Assembly: GCA_020543525.1 (NCBI GenBank)
Contig: JAHYIO010000003.1
Location: 372,001 to 436,000 of the forward strand
Length of the DNA: 64,000 nt
Source of the DNA: Coriolopsis trogii
Taxonomy: Eukaryota > Basidiomycota > Agaricomycetes > Polyporales > Polyporaceae
Direction: 5' to 3'
The position numbers and the translations under genes are program-made. The notes under the pieces were generated by a model that saw only the letters and a program-made list of their open reading frames with translations, was not told where the DNA came from and made no database searches. Of the stretch, positions 1 to 10,602 are shown piece by piece; the first letter of the stretch is position 1; each line of letters opens with the position of its first letter.

Positions 1-553
1 CACATGCCGTTAGGACGCGACTGACTTTCCGAGCCACAGGCTCATAACAGCTGAGGTCTGCCGCACGCTCGAACACGAAGCAGAGGTTGTAGAGGAAATA
101 GTTGCGGGGATAGGACTCGTCGTCTAGCCGTACAGGAAAGCCAAGGATCTGGTGTCCTTTGGTCGCACATATGACAAGCCGCCCACAGAGGGCCTGCGGT
201 GGGATGACATACTTGGATATGTCGTCGAAATGGAACAGAGAACGGGTGGCCGCCGTGTCACGTTTGTGCGGGGAGATGACGCTTCTCCCATCCTGTCTTT
301 GCGAAAGTGGAGACGAGAGTACGGATGGAGCACGAGAAGGAATATCCAGGTCTGGTAGAAGCGACGTTGAAGATGCGGGGGAAGCAGCAAAAAGAGTGTT
401 GCTAGAGGAACCCGAGGTATGGCCAGAGGAGCAAGAGGTGGCTATCAGGGCTTCGGGCACCTGAGAGACGATCTTTGGGCCCTGTTCGACATCAAACACA
501 GCGTAGAAGACCGATTCAAGGCGAGGTAGGAATGACGCTCCGTTGGACGACAT
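1..553 (-). CDS. NPR2: Nitrogen permease regulator 2 (NPR2/NPRL2), 5' part only
   Basis: This is a GATOR1/SEACIT subunit that restrains TORC1 at the vacuole when amino acids are scarce. The minus-strand frame is open from an ATG at 553 to the window edge, about 184 codons with no stop and no evident intron. The N-terminus has the family opening FYAVFDVEQGPKIVSQVPE. A Ser-rich insert of about 70 residues follows, then the conserved block ISKYVIPPQALCGRLVI, ILGFPVRLDDESYPRNYFLY and LCFVFERAADLSCYEPVARK, matching the NPRL2 longin-type N-terminal domain. The C-terminal two thirds lie outside the window. It is divergent from SLT11, 358 bp away. The Ser-rich insert between the first strands and the longin core is longer than in animal NPRL2 (family knowledge). 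The assignment is confident; only the rest of the gene is unseen. Confidence 0.88.
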   Translation of the reverse strand, partial: MSSNGASFLPRLESVFYAVFDVEQGPKIVSQVPEALIATSCSSGHTSGSSSNTLFAASPASSTSLLPDLDIPSRAPSVLSSPLSQRQDGRSVISPHKRDTAATRSLFHFDDISKYVIPPQALCGRLVICATKGHQILGFPVRLDDESYPRNYFLYNLCFVFERAADLSCYEPVARKVSRVLTAC

Positions 554-911
554 GTTCAACTCAAGTTGTCATATATTCCTCAGGTAAGTTTCGCATACAC
601 TTCAGACGCGAGGGTGTTCGCGACGCGGCCCAAGCGCGTGTTTACGCGTTTCCTGAGAGTGAACCATGACTTTCAGATAGCTCGTTCTTCGGTGAAGTCA
701 CGTACGCGCAACCATTTCAGTCGAATAATGTGGCATCCGCGTGTAGGCTGAAGGAACATAGCAGGGACGATTGTGTTGACGCCAGAGAGAAGTCGTAGTG
801 GACGCTGACTAAGCAGTTTGTCTGGCTCTCGCGTCCAGTGGCGAGCCAACCAGTGTTCTCTCCAGGTTCTCTCTCTCACCTTGCTACTTGATTTACTCGC
901 ACACCACCACT
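554..911. promoter_or_regulatory. Shared intergenic region between divergent NPR2 and SLT11
   Basis: These 358 bp separate two divergent start codons and must hold both promoters. Pyrimidine-rich runs and CTCTC tracts lie just upstream of the SLT11 ATG, as is common in basidiomycete housekeeping promoters. I see no clear TATA box. No other coding signal was found. Confidence 0.5.
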
Positions 912-2206
912 ATGCCCAAGGCTGACATCAACAAGGCAGGCTGGGAGCAGAGCGAGTTCCCTATTCTTTGCGAAACATGTGAGGAACCCTTGCCTTTGCA
1001 ACCTCCGCGAATCCACTGACCCAATATGCAGGTCTGGGTGACAATGCATTCGTTCGCATGGTACGTGATATCACTATGGGATGCTTTCAGCCTTCTAACA
1101 ACAGATATCTCAGTCAAAGCAGGAGTTCGGTCGTTCATGTGGGACATGCGCACGGCCGTTCACCGTCTTCCGCTGGAATCCCGGCACCGGCATGCGATAC
1201 AAGACTACTGTTATTTGTCAAACCTGCGCAAAGATCAAGAATGTCTGCCAGACGTGTCTTCTTGACCTCGAGTATGGGCTGCCCACCCAAGTCCGGGACA
1301 CTGCCCTCGGAGTAGAGAGTGACGCGCCGACGAGCGAGATCAACCGGGAGTACTATGCTCAGAATATGGAGAGTAAGGTGCGTGCCGTCTCGACACATAT
1401 TCTGTCCCTTATCTCCTCACCCCTTTCAAGCTCGATGGGGCGAAGTCCTTGCTGGACGTCAACAACCGCGCATCGAGCGCAGGCAAGGAGATGTTGAAGC
1501 AACTTGCACGCACGGACCCCTACTACAAACGCAACAGACCACATCTCTGCTCATTCTTTGCCAAGGGCGAGTGCAAGCGAGGTGATGAGTGTCCCTATAG
1601 GTACGTGACTGTCCGGAACCCTTGGGTCGTCGACCTTATATCCCTCTAGGCACGAGATGCCTGTACAAAACGAACTCTCGAAGCAAAACATCCAGGATCG
1701 ATACCACGGACACAATGACCCAGTTGCCAAGAAGATACTGTCTGCACATGCTGCCAACATGGGTTTGCAACCCCCGGAAGACCAGAACATCGTGAGCAGA
1801 GTTCCATGCAGAGCCCTGAATTGTCTCCTGATATCGCTTGCAGACCTCTCTGTTCCTGACATCATTATCCCCCTCATCTACTGAGGAGAGCATACGAACG
1901 CGTGTGCTCAAGTCCCTTCCATCTGTGCAGCCTTCTCAGCTGAAGTCCGTAGTTCACGTCGCGAAGTCAAGGTATGTGTCCTCGCATTGACGATGGCCGT
2001 TGGATTTGTCTGATTCAGCCCCTTGTAGATGTGCCTTCGTGAACTGGAAAGATAGAGCAACAGCAGAGACCGCTGCGCAAGCATGGGCCAACGGTCTCGA
2101 GATCGACGGAGAAACCGTCGGTGTGCGCTGGGGCAGGAGTAAGGGCGCCTCTGGCTCCAAACCCACGAAAGCTGGTTCCTCCGGCGTCCCGGTTGCTGCA
2201 TCCTGA
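912..2206 (+). CDS. SLT11: Pre-mRNA-splicing factor SLT11/ECM2 (RBM22 family)
   Basis: This is a spliceosomal protein of the NineTeen-complex/Bact class that contacts U6 snRNA and the 5' splice site region. Translation begins [20 protein letters not shown]. Joining exons across short introns (the first is 979-1031) gives [13 protein letters not shown], then [16 protein letters not shown] and [14 protein letters not shown], the Cys-rich zinc-binding N-terminus of RBM22/Ecm2. A CCCH finger follows: [20 protein letters not shown], with an intron at its end before the His. The C-terminal part is an RRM, with [19 protein letters not shown] as the RNP1-like strand and helix. At least six introns are evident. 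The stop is at 2204-2206, 154 bp before the convergent end of the first GMC gene. The family identity is very secure; exact borders of the middle introns were judged by eye. Confidence 0.9.
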
Positions 2207-2360
2207 TACGCTGTACGGTCATAGACTCTTGTATGCTATTGTATCGCTAGTATTCTGTCGTCGAGAAATTATGGATTACTCTCATTCTACAGCTGATGTA
2301 ACTTCACTAACGAAAGATCCAGTCTACGACACAGATCTCATCTTCCCGTTCAGCGGGGAA

Positions 2361-5272
2361 TTATACGAGTCCCTTGATCATATCCGCTGCCTATGTCCAT
2401 CCAAGTCAATCAGAAGAAAAGGGCAAATCGGTACTTGGACAAGACTCACTCTCTCTGCAATGGCGTATATCGTCGATTGTGGGTGCGTCGCAAGCGTCAA
2501 TGGCATCACAGAGGCGTCGACGACCCGCAAGTTGTGCGTCCCATATATCTTGAGTGTGGCAGGATCCACGACCCCTCCGAGTTCGCGTGGAAGCATAGAT
2601 GCGGTGCCTATAGGGTGGAAGACACTGCCGAGGTACGTCCTCACATACCTGTTGAACGCAAGGGAGGTGAATACGCTGGCTTCTACTCCGGTGACTTTGC
2701 CTCTTCTGGCGACACTCACTCGAGCCAGTCGTCGTCCGTCGTCACGTTGCCCGTCGGTTGGTGCAGGGAGACCACGTAGGATGCAAGGGGCTGGCTCTGT
2801 GCGATCTTGCGTACGAACTTGGCGCTTTCGACTGCGATTCGTGTGTCTAGATTCCTCGCACCCGTTAGCTCTTTCTGGTGCCCAGGATTGATATTGAACT
2901 GCCGTTCGACTACGAACCAAACTCATTGTCGAGGTACCTGGGATCGATGGTGGGCTGTTTGAGTGGGTCACTCGAGTTGATGTGCTATGATCATCACGTC
3001 AGGAGTTGCGGCTCAGCGTCCACGAGAGACGGATGTTGAACGTACTACAGCTCCGCGGCTGAACGGATGCTGAGGCACACAGGACATGAGTCGATGGCTG
3101 ACCATTTGCCTTAGGAAACGCCGCCACGTACCATCATCGCGGACCAGATGCTGACGTAGACCGAGCCCGGAGTGGGCGCACGCGCCGTCCGTCCTCCGGT
3201 CGGGTACATGATGAACTCGAGGTATGCGATGTCGTCCGAGGCGAGCCAATCGGCCTGGAGCTCGAACTGCTTCCTCGTGAGCGGGGAAAGACCGGGGGCG
3301 TGGACCAAGTCGGCCGCGCTGTGCTTTAGCGACATGAAGGTGTCCCCAGAGACAACAGACTTCGCGGGTGGGAACATAAGAGCAAATTCTGCGGACGCGA
3401 AGATGCCTGTCCTGTTCACTTTGCTATCGCGAGCGTCATCAATGATGTTGTGCGCGACAGAATGGAGGTCACACACTATTCCAACTCTTGCTCCGCCAGA
3501 TATGCTGGATCATTCCGGAGCTTGTCTGTGAACATACCGTTCAGCACTGCGCAATGAACATCATACTATGTCATGCGTTGCGCTTACCATACGTGAAGAA
3601 AGTGTCAAGTATTTCAAAATCTTGTATAAGCAGAGTATGATCCTGTACGAGTTGTCGGCGGCATTCAGCTGCTTATGCATCATGGTCGTGGACAAAAGTG
3701 CCTACCTGCAGATTCTCTCCTACGCCAGGGAGGTCTATCAGACTCGGGATGCCCACAGCTTCCAATATGGTCTTATTCCCGATGCCTGACATATAAAATG
3801 AGTGGTTACACCACTTGCTAGCTCGTCCTACATACCGGATAGTTCGAGCAGTTGTGGGGTTTGGACTGACCCTGTTCAGTACGATCGGTGAGTGAGGTAT
3901 CGGTGTGGAAGGGGATGACATGCTGAGTGTGTACCTGCCGCAAGCACGACTTCTTTGCGAGCTTTGATGATACCGCTGATTCCCGTGCTATTAACCGCGG
4001 TGACCTGTACGCTACTTGCTTGCAACGTTCCCGAAGAATGATTTGCAAAAATGATTTTCGTAGCCTGTGGGTATGAGCCACGGATGTTGTGCGGGCTATT
4101 GTACGTGAGCTCACCTGAGTGCCAACGAACACCTTCAGATTGGGCTTATGCATGCTGCTGTTGTAGTAGGTATTCGCAGCGTACGATCGCCTGCCCTTGT
4201 CCTTTACGCGATCTATGCACACCTCGGTGTTATATACCCCTGTGCCATCACCCGTGTACTACGTAGAATAACAAGTGCATCAGTTATATCATACAATCTA
4301 GAATCACACAACACTGCAACATACGGGATCGCTGTTGGTGGGGATACCAAGGCCATTGACAGTCTCGACGTAAGGGTCTGTTATGTTGGAATAGAGGACG
4401 TTATAGGAAGCCTGTGGGGACATTGAATGAGAGAGAACCATATCAGTACAACAACGATGGTAGTCACCTGTATTGGCCCGGAGCGACCATGGTATGAATC
4501 AAAGGTAGATTGCGAGACTTCCATGGATCCAGGAAATAGCTGGGAAGGGGTCTGAGGGGCTACAGTCTCCGTTTTCTTGAAGTAAGGGAGCAAGGTCTTC
4601 CAATTCCAGCCCTTGGCTCCGAGCTGTAGTGTTATTGAGCCTCTGGAGAGATTACTCTGACCGTTTCGTTCGTACCTTCTCCCAGGCGTCGTATTCCCTA
4701 ACTGACGCTCTGTCCCAGGCCATGAAGTTGAGACCACTGGACCCTCCCAGCATCTTCCCCCGTGGGTACAACAGAGGCGCATTATTAAGCCCTGGCTGGG
4801 GGACGGTGAAGAAATTCCAGTCGAAAGCTGGGTTCCCAATTGCCTGTCCATACATCTCTGTTCTCAGCGTTGAGTAAGCCCTTTCACCGAGCCGGTCAGC
4901 ACGCGGAGACTACCTGGTGTATCAACAAGGGGTTCATTGGTGTAGTGAACGCCTGCTTCAATAACGGCGACCGTTACTTTGGGGTTCTCGCTCAGACGTG
5001 AAGCGACTGCGAGACCAGCAGTGCCACCTCCTTGAACGTCTGTGAGCAAATGAGGTACTCAAGAGTGCTAAACGGGTGACACCTACCAACTATGACATAA
5101 TCGAAAGCTTGAGCTGGAGTGACAGTACCTGACAAACTGTATGATGAGGGAATGTCGCGGCAACTGCAAGTTTGACTCCTGTGAGAGGAGACGTACCCGC
5201 AACAGAGGAGGAAGGAAAGGCCAAACCCAGCAGAACGTGGATGAGAGGGGAGAGAGAGCCACGAGAATACAT
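2361..5272 (-). CDS. Secreted GMC oxidoreductase, copy 1 (AA3-type FAD oxidase/dehydrogenase)
   Basis: This is a flavin enzyme oxidising alcohols, aryl alcohols or sugars outside the cell. The start at 5272 gives a signal peptide ([19 protein letters not shown]...), followed after a short intron by [19 protein letters not shown], the Rossmann FAD-binding GxGxxG motif. The GMC signature [20 protein letters not shown], the exon [19 protein letters not shown] and the C-terminal active-site region [20 protein letters not shown] (first catalytic His) are all present. [14 protein letters not shown] supplies the second His position, and the protein ends AADMIKGLV with stop at 2361-2363. There are about a dozen short introns, and all joins I checked keep frame, so the gene looks intact. 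It is the left-most of three tandem paralogues in the same orientation. Secretion plus family membership suggests a role in extracellular H2O2 supply or quinone redox cycling. Substrate cannot be read from sequence. Confidence 0.88.
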
Positions 5273-5330
5273 GTTGAATGTATCGCGACTGGGGTCCTCC
5301 TGGTCGATGGACTTCGGCTCATGGTACAGG

Positions 5331-5340
5331 TTTAATATAG
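5331..5340 (-). promoter_or_regulatory. TATA-like core promoter of GMC copy 1
   Basis: Read on the minus strand this is CTATATTAAA, about 60 nt upstream of the ATG. The bases immediately upstream (GCGCCATCCAGCGA) match the same positions in front of copies 2 and 3, so the element is conserved across the three paralogues. Confidence 0.55.
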
Positions 5341-6552
5341 TCGCTGGATGGCGCTTTACGAAAGGTCCGAGATGGACCAGAAAACCTGAGATCCGTTTGC
5401 ATGTGAGTCGTAAACATCGCACGAGAAAATCGGATTGGTACGAGGCACAACGTCCATGTACTACGTGCCGCCACGCCGTGTGGCGAGTTCGCAGTCACTT
5501 AAGACGAGCTGTCACATCAGGGCTCGCGACACGGTGTCCACGGATATATGTTCAGGCTTCTTGCATTGGAAATTTTGACTGCGGGAACAATTCAGACCCA
5601 GGGAAGAGTATGATGACGCTGTCATACGTAGTACGACTTGCGACGTGGACTTCGGGCCCGGAACGACTTGCTATTTGTAGATGTTTCGTGAGCGGTGCAG
5701 ACCCGGATGTGCCTTGGTAAGCGTCGTGGAAGCAATGGTCTTGCACTTTTGGATGATTATGCAGGGTGATAGCGATGTGGTCCAGTTCTCTTGCTACGTG
5801 CCACCCGGAGCAGAAAGACAGTATTCTCATCACAGGCGGGATGTGACCATGAATACTGAATGCTCTATGTCAACACAGAATGCTGGGTAAAAGTGCGCAA
5901 ACGTACCGTGAGTTCTCGCGAACTAGGTCCGAGTTGGATACCAGAGGTAGGATGTTCGGTCGGACCTTAGTTGTCATACCTCTGCGGAGCGATGAGCAGC
6001 GGCGCGGACTCGGTTGTTCCTGTGCCCTCACCGCTACATCAAGTGAGAAGAAGTGGCTTTATTGCAGTGACCGGCATGTGGAAACGCCAATGGCGGTTGT
6101 TGTAGAGTTTGATGAGTGCCTGCGAGTTGACAGTTCGGAGAAATTAGATGCGGATTTCACTGTCTCTGGGGTACTTGAGTTCGGTGCGAGTCAAGAACCC
6201 CTTGTCTTCCGAGTCGAGGCGGACACATAGCTGCCAGCCCGCGCAATCTATGAGTGATACCCATAGTAGCTTCGTGAGCTTACCTAGCACGCGCTGCGTC
6301 ATGCAAGTATTGGGCGCGGGTGGCGGGATGTTGATAGGGTTCGTAACGTACAAAAGCAAATGAACGCGCATGCGCTCAGGCGGATTCGGAGTCCGATGGA
6401 TTCGCACGACTCGAGCGCCTGTGGCTCTAACACAGCTGTAGCTGACCTAACACGGCTTGCACAGACTTGTTATCAAAGATGTGAATCCAAACCAAATAAA
6501 TACATAGCATACACGAAACGCTGCATCGGCGTCACAATATAAGTACAATAGA
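5341..6552. other. Intergenic region between GMC copies 1 and 2
   Basis: About 1.2 kb holding the upstream region of copy 1. The first 300 bp share scattered blocks with the upstream regions of copies 2 and 3 (for example around 5486-5520, 9633-9665 and 13697-13730), consistent with duplication of gene plus promoter. A 32-bp block at 6273-6304 resembles 10357-10388. Short open frames here lack coding features and I call no gene. Confidence 0.4.
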
Positions 6553-9421
6553 TTAGAGAATGCCCTTAATGATATCTGCCGCCTTGTTTGGAGTCAGGAG
6601 ACATCGTACAGCTGCCAGTGATACAAAAATCACGACTTACCCTCTCTGCGATGGCATATATTGTGGATTGTGGGTGCGTTGAGATCTGCAACGGTATCAC
6701 AGACGCGTCGACAACCCGCAAGTTGTGCGTCCCGTAGACCTTGAGTGTGGCAGGGTCGACAACCCCTCCCAATTCGCGAGGAAGCATAGCCGCTGTACCC
6801 AAACCATGCAAGCCAGGGCTCAGACTTGTCTGCACATACCTGTTTGAGCAGGGTTGGAGCGGAAAAATGAGCGCGATGACTTCGGTGGATGGCCCTCAGT
6901 CACAGAGAGACTCACTGCAACCATTCCTCGTCTGTCGTCACGTTGCCCGTTGGTTCATGCAGGGAGACCACGTCCGAGGCAAGGGGCTGGCTCTGCGCTA
7001 TCTTGCGTGCATACTTGGCGCTCTCGATCGCAATCTGCTTATCTAGAACCATCCTACTCAATGATCCGTTTTGGTGTACAGGGTTTCCCCCGCAGCTTCG
7101 ACAACGCACCAAAGTCGCTGTCCAGGTACCCGGGATTGATCATAGGCTGCTCGAGTGGGTCGGTCGAGTTGATGTGCTGCAAGAAAACCCCAAGTCAACA
7201 ACTCGGCACTCGTAAGACGAGGACGCTGGACGTACCACAGACCCACGGCCGAACGGATGCTGAGGAGCGCAGGAATTCAATGACGGGCAGTTGCACAAGC
7301 GAGCCTCCTACTACGTACCATCGTCCCGGTGATGATGCTGAGGTACACTGAGCCTGGGGTGGGTGCACGCGCCGTCTGTCCACCTCCGGGCGACATAATG
7401 TACTCGAAGGATGCGACGTCGTCCGAGGCGAACCAGTCGGCTTGTAATTTGAACTCTTTCTGATTGAGTGTGGAGATACCGGGCGCGTTCGCCGCTTCTT
7501 CTGCTTTCTTTCGCAACGATGTGAAAACAGTCTTGGGGAGGATAGACTTTGCGGGTGGGAACACAAAAGCACCCGAGACGGACGCGAAGATGCCCGTTCG
7601 ATTTGCTCGACTAGCGCGAACTTCAGTCTGACAAGTTTGTGACCATAGGAGACAATCACTCACTATTCCGCCAATTGCTCCATTTGGTAGGCTGGATCGT
7701 TGCGCAGCTTGTCTGCGTTCCATCTTTAAATCACATATCAAGACGTTGTGGAGGGATCGCGCTTACCGTACGTGAAGAATGTATCGAGTATCTCGAAATC
7801 CTGTGTGAACAGAGTATGGTCCTGCGCAGGTTCGTCGAGAATGAGTCAATATGTATAGCCTGCACCAAAAGCTCATGACGTACCTGGAAATTCTCTCCGA
7901 CACCCGGGAGATCTATCAGACTCGAGATGCCCACAGCTTGCAATCTGGTCCTATTACCGATCCCTGTCATAACGATCAGCACCTGCATGGTTCTGAGCAT
8001 TACAGTTGGTAATATACCAGAGAGCTCAAGTAGTTGTGGAGTCTGTATACACCCTATTTGGTCGAGTCCGGGAAGGTGAGATGGTTCTCCAAAAAAGGGA
8101 ATGCAGGTTGAGTACCTGCTGAAAGCACCACTTCTTTCCGTGCTTGAATGGTCCCGCTCACTCCTGTGGTGTTGACCGCCTTGACCGCCACACTGGTCGC
8201 TCGCAACCCCCCGGCGGGGTGTCTTGCGAAGTTGACTTTGGTTGCCTGTTACCATGTTTTTAGGCATTGACAGTGTACTATGGAGCGTTGTAGCGCACCT
8301 GAGTGCTGACGAACGCCTTCAAGTTCGGCCTGTGCATGCTGATGTTGTAGTATGTGCTTGCAGAGTAGGATCTCGTGCCTCGGTCCTTCACCCGGTCTAT
8401 GTTATTCTCGCAGTTGAACACTCCTGTGGCATCACCCGTGTACTATGCGCAGTGAGACGCGTATCACTTGAATGAGATGGACTCATGCAACGTACTGGAT
8501 CGCTGTTAGTAGGGATCCCAAGGCCATTGACGGCTTCAACGAAAGGCGCGGTTATGTTCGAATAGATGACATTGTAGGATGCCTAGGGGATCATTAGGTG
8601 GGGAAGTAGAACGACGGGGTGTAGAACGACACAGGCACACACCTGTATCGGTCCCGAGCGACCATGAAATTTGTCGAAGTTTGCTGGTGTAACTTCCTTC
8701 GAATTAGGGAACAGCTGCGAATGGGTCGGAGGGGCCACGGTCTCCGTCTTCTTGAAGTAAGGGAGCAAGCTCTTCCAATTCCAACCCTTGGCGCCGAGCT
8801 GTAGCGCTGTTCAGCCTCTGAAGGAATACATAGTACACCAGCCAGTTCATGCCTACCTTTTCCCAAGCATCGTATTCCTTCTTCGATGCTCTGTCCCAGG
8901 CCATATAATTGAGACCACTGCTACCTCCCATCATCTTTCCCCGTGCATACGATATTGGTTTATTACTGGCGCCTGGCTGAGGAATGGTGGAGAACCTCCA
9001 GTCGAATGCCGGGTTGCCAACCGCCTGCCCGAACATCTCTGCAATCAAATGTCGTTAAAACTCATCTGAATCGGTCAATGATGGCATTTACCAGGAACGT
9101 CAATGAGAGGTTCATCAATGTGGTGAATGCCCGCTTCGATGACGGCGACCGTCACTCGAGGGTTCTCGCTCAGACGTGCCGCTAGTGCAAGGCCTGCAGT
9201 TCCGCCCCCTGAAGCGCACGTTAGGAAGCGCAGTGCTGAAGAGCACCAAGGTAGCACCTACCAACAATCACATAATCATATATCGGCGTTTCTGTGCCCA
9301 GCGATTCGGATGTAAGTTGAAGAGACTTCGAGTCTACGGGCACTTGAGCACCAGCAGCCTGAGAGGCAGGGAGAGTCAAGCCCAGTAAGGCGTAGACGAT
9401 AAGGGAAAGAGGAGGATACAT
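6553..9421 (-). CDS. Secreted GMC oxidoreductase, copy 2
   Basis: A paralogue of the gene at 2361-5272 with the same exon plan. The start at 9421 encodes a signal peptide ([20 protein letters not shown]) and a longer pre-domain linker before [24 protein letters not shown], the FAD-binding motif split by an intron at the same place. [20 protein letters not shown] is the GMC signature. Further exons give [19 protein letters not shown] and [20 protein letters not shown]. The C-terminus contains [34 protein letters not shown] and ADIIKGIL before the stop at 6553-6555. The residue after the first catalytic His is Gly instead of the Pro seen in copies 1 and 3 (HPIG/HPVG), and the preceding residues also differ, which may alter the active site. 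The His itself is kept. No disabling change was seen, although every intron was not verified. Confidence 0.85.
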
Positions 9422-9479
9422 GCTGGATGTATCACAAGAGGAGCTACTAGGGGGATGCTCTTTGGCGGACTGACCAGCG

Positions 9480-9488
9480 TTGATATAG
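9480..9488 (-). promoter_or_regulatory. TATA-like core promoter of GMC copy 2
   Basis: On the minus strand this reads CTATATCAA, about 60 nt before the ATG. It is preceded by ACGCCAACAGACGA, aligned with the same block in the other two copies. Confidence 0.55.
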
Positions 9489-10602
9489 TCGTCTGTTGGC
9501 GTCTGAGATGAAACGGGCAAACTAGCGTTTGCATATGAGTCGAGTATGTCGTACGAGAAGATCGGGTTCGGACAAGGCACAGCGTCCAAGTATAACATGC
9601 TGTCTCGAAGTGTTGTAGCAGTGTCGCAGTCAAAGAAGACGCGCTGTGCCGTAAGGACTTGCGATGCGGTGTCGATGATGGTATAGGTGTGTCTCTTGAA
9701 TACGAATCCTGCCTGGTGAAACAATGAGCGTTGAGATCCCAAGAGGAATGGTGGGGCCGTCATACGTCAGGGCGACGCAGACTGCAGGCGCTTCAACATG
9801 TCCCTCACTAGAAAAGGAAGGCCGAATGAATCATGGTCAGCGTTCCACATTGCATCGATGTTCGGTTCCACTATAATAGTGCGAAAGAGGGCGGGATGTG
9901 GCGGAACTCACTGGCAAGTCACCGCCCCAAACAGAGCGGGACGCCCGTCGGAGACTGGCAACCTGCCTATTGGAGAGGGTCCTCAACCTCCGTAGAGAAA
10001 GGAACGCACGCGCACCTAGTCTCCTCGCAAGTCGGACGTACGCCAGCAATATCCACAAATACATCACCTCGATCGGATCTCACATCTGTGGTATGCGATG
10101 TGATGGCGCTATGTTTCAGGTCGCACTCGTCTGTGGCCCGGCCCCCGTCCAGCATGAACTTCATACGCTAGCAAAAAGTGGCCTGACTTCGGGACCGTTC
10201 AGGGCGCGGCTTGTTAGCAATGCAGTGGTCGAGCGTGTGGAGCTGCCGGTGGCTGTCCGTCGAAACCTTGTTGAGGACTTGAGAGTGACAAGCCGCGGGA
10301 GAACTTGTCCTCTAGTTGAAACGCTAGCCGGAATACTGAACGGGAGACAGAGAATTCACGAGCTTACCGGACACCACCTGCGTCATGCGGGGATCCCGGG
10401 GCCCGTGTGCTGGCCCGGACTTGATCGGTGTTCAAAGCTCCTGCCATGCGTAGGCAAACGAGCATGTTCTCGCCCGGTGTCTCACAGGGCCCGTATTCAT
10501 CGCCCAATTGTCGTAATTGTTGTCTGCAACAGGAACTGTGAAGCTTTCTGCTATAAAGTCATAACATTGTGCGACTGTGTTCGGTGACGAGTCAACAGGA
10601 GA
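9489..10602. other. Intergenic region between GMC copies 2 and 3
   Basis: About 1.1 kb. The part next to copy 2 shows the paralogous promoter similarity described for copies 1 and 3. A long open frame on the plus strand (9898-10587) has no recognisable domain, no conserved start context and unusual Arg/Cys-rich composition, so I do not call it. No RNA gene is seen. Confidence 0.35.

Noticed and set aside
2121..2891. 256-codon plus-strand open frame
   Set aside because: Antisense to the C-terminal exons of GMC copy 1 and overlapping the end of SLT11; it is a shadow frame.
9898..10587. 229-codon plus-strand open frame between GMC copies 2 and 3
   Set aside because: No recognisable domain, Arg/Cys-rich composition, and it overlaps upstream sequence related to the other GMC spacers.
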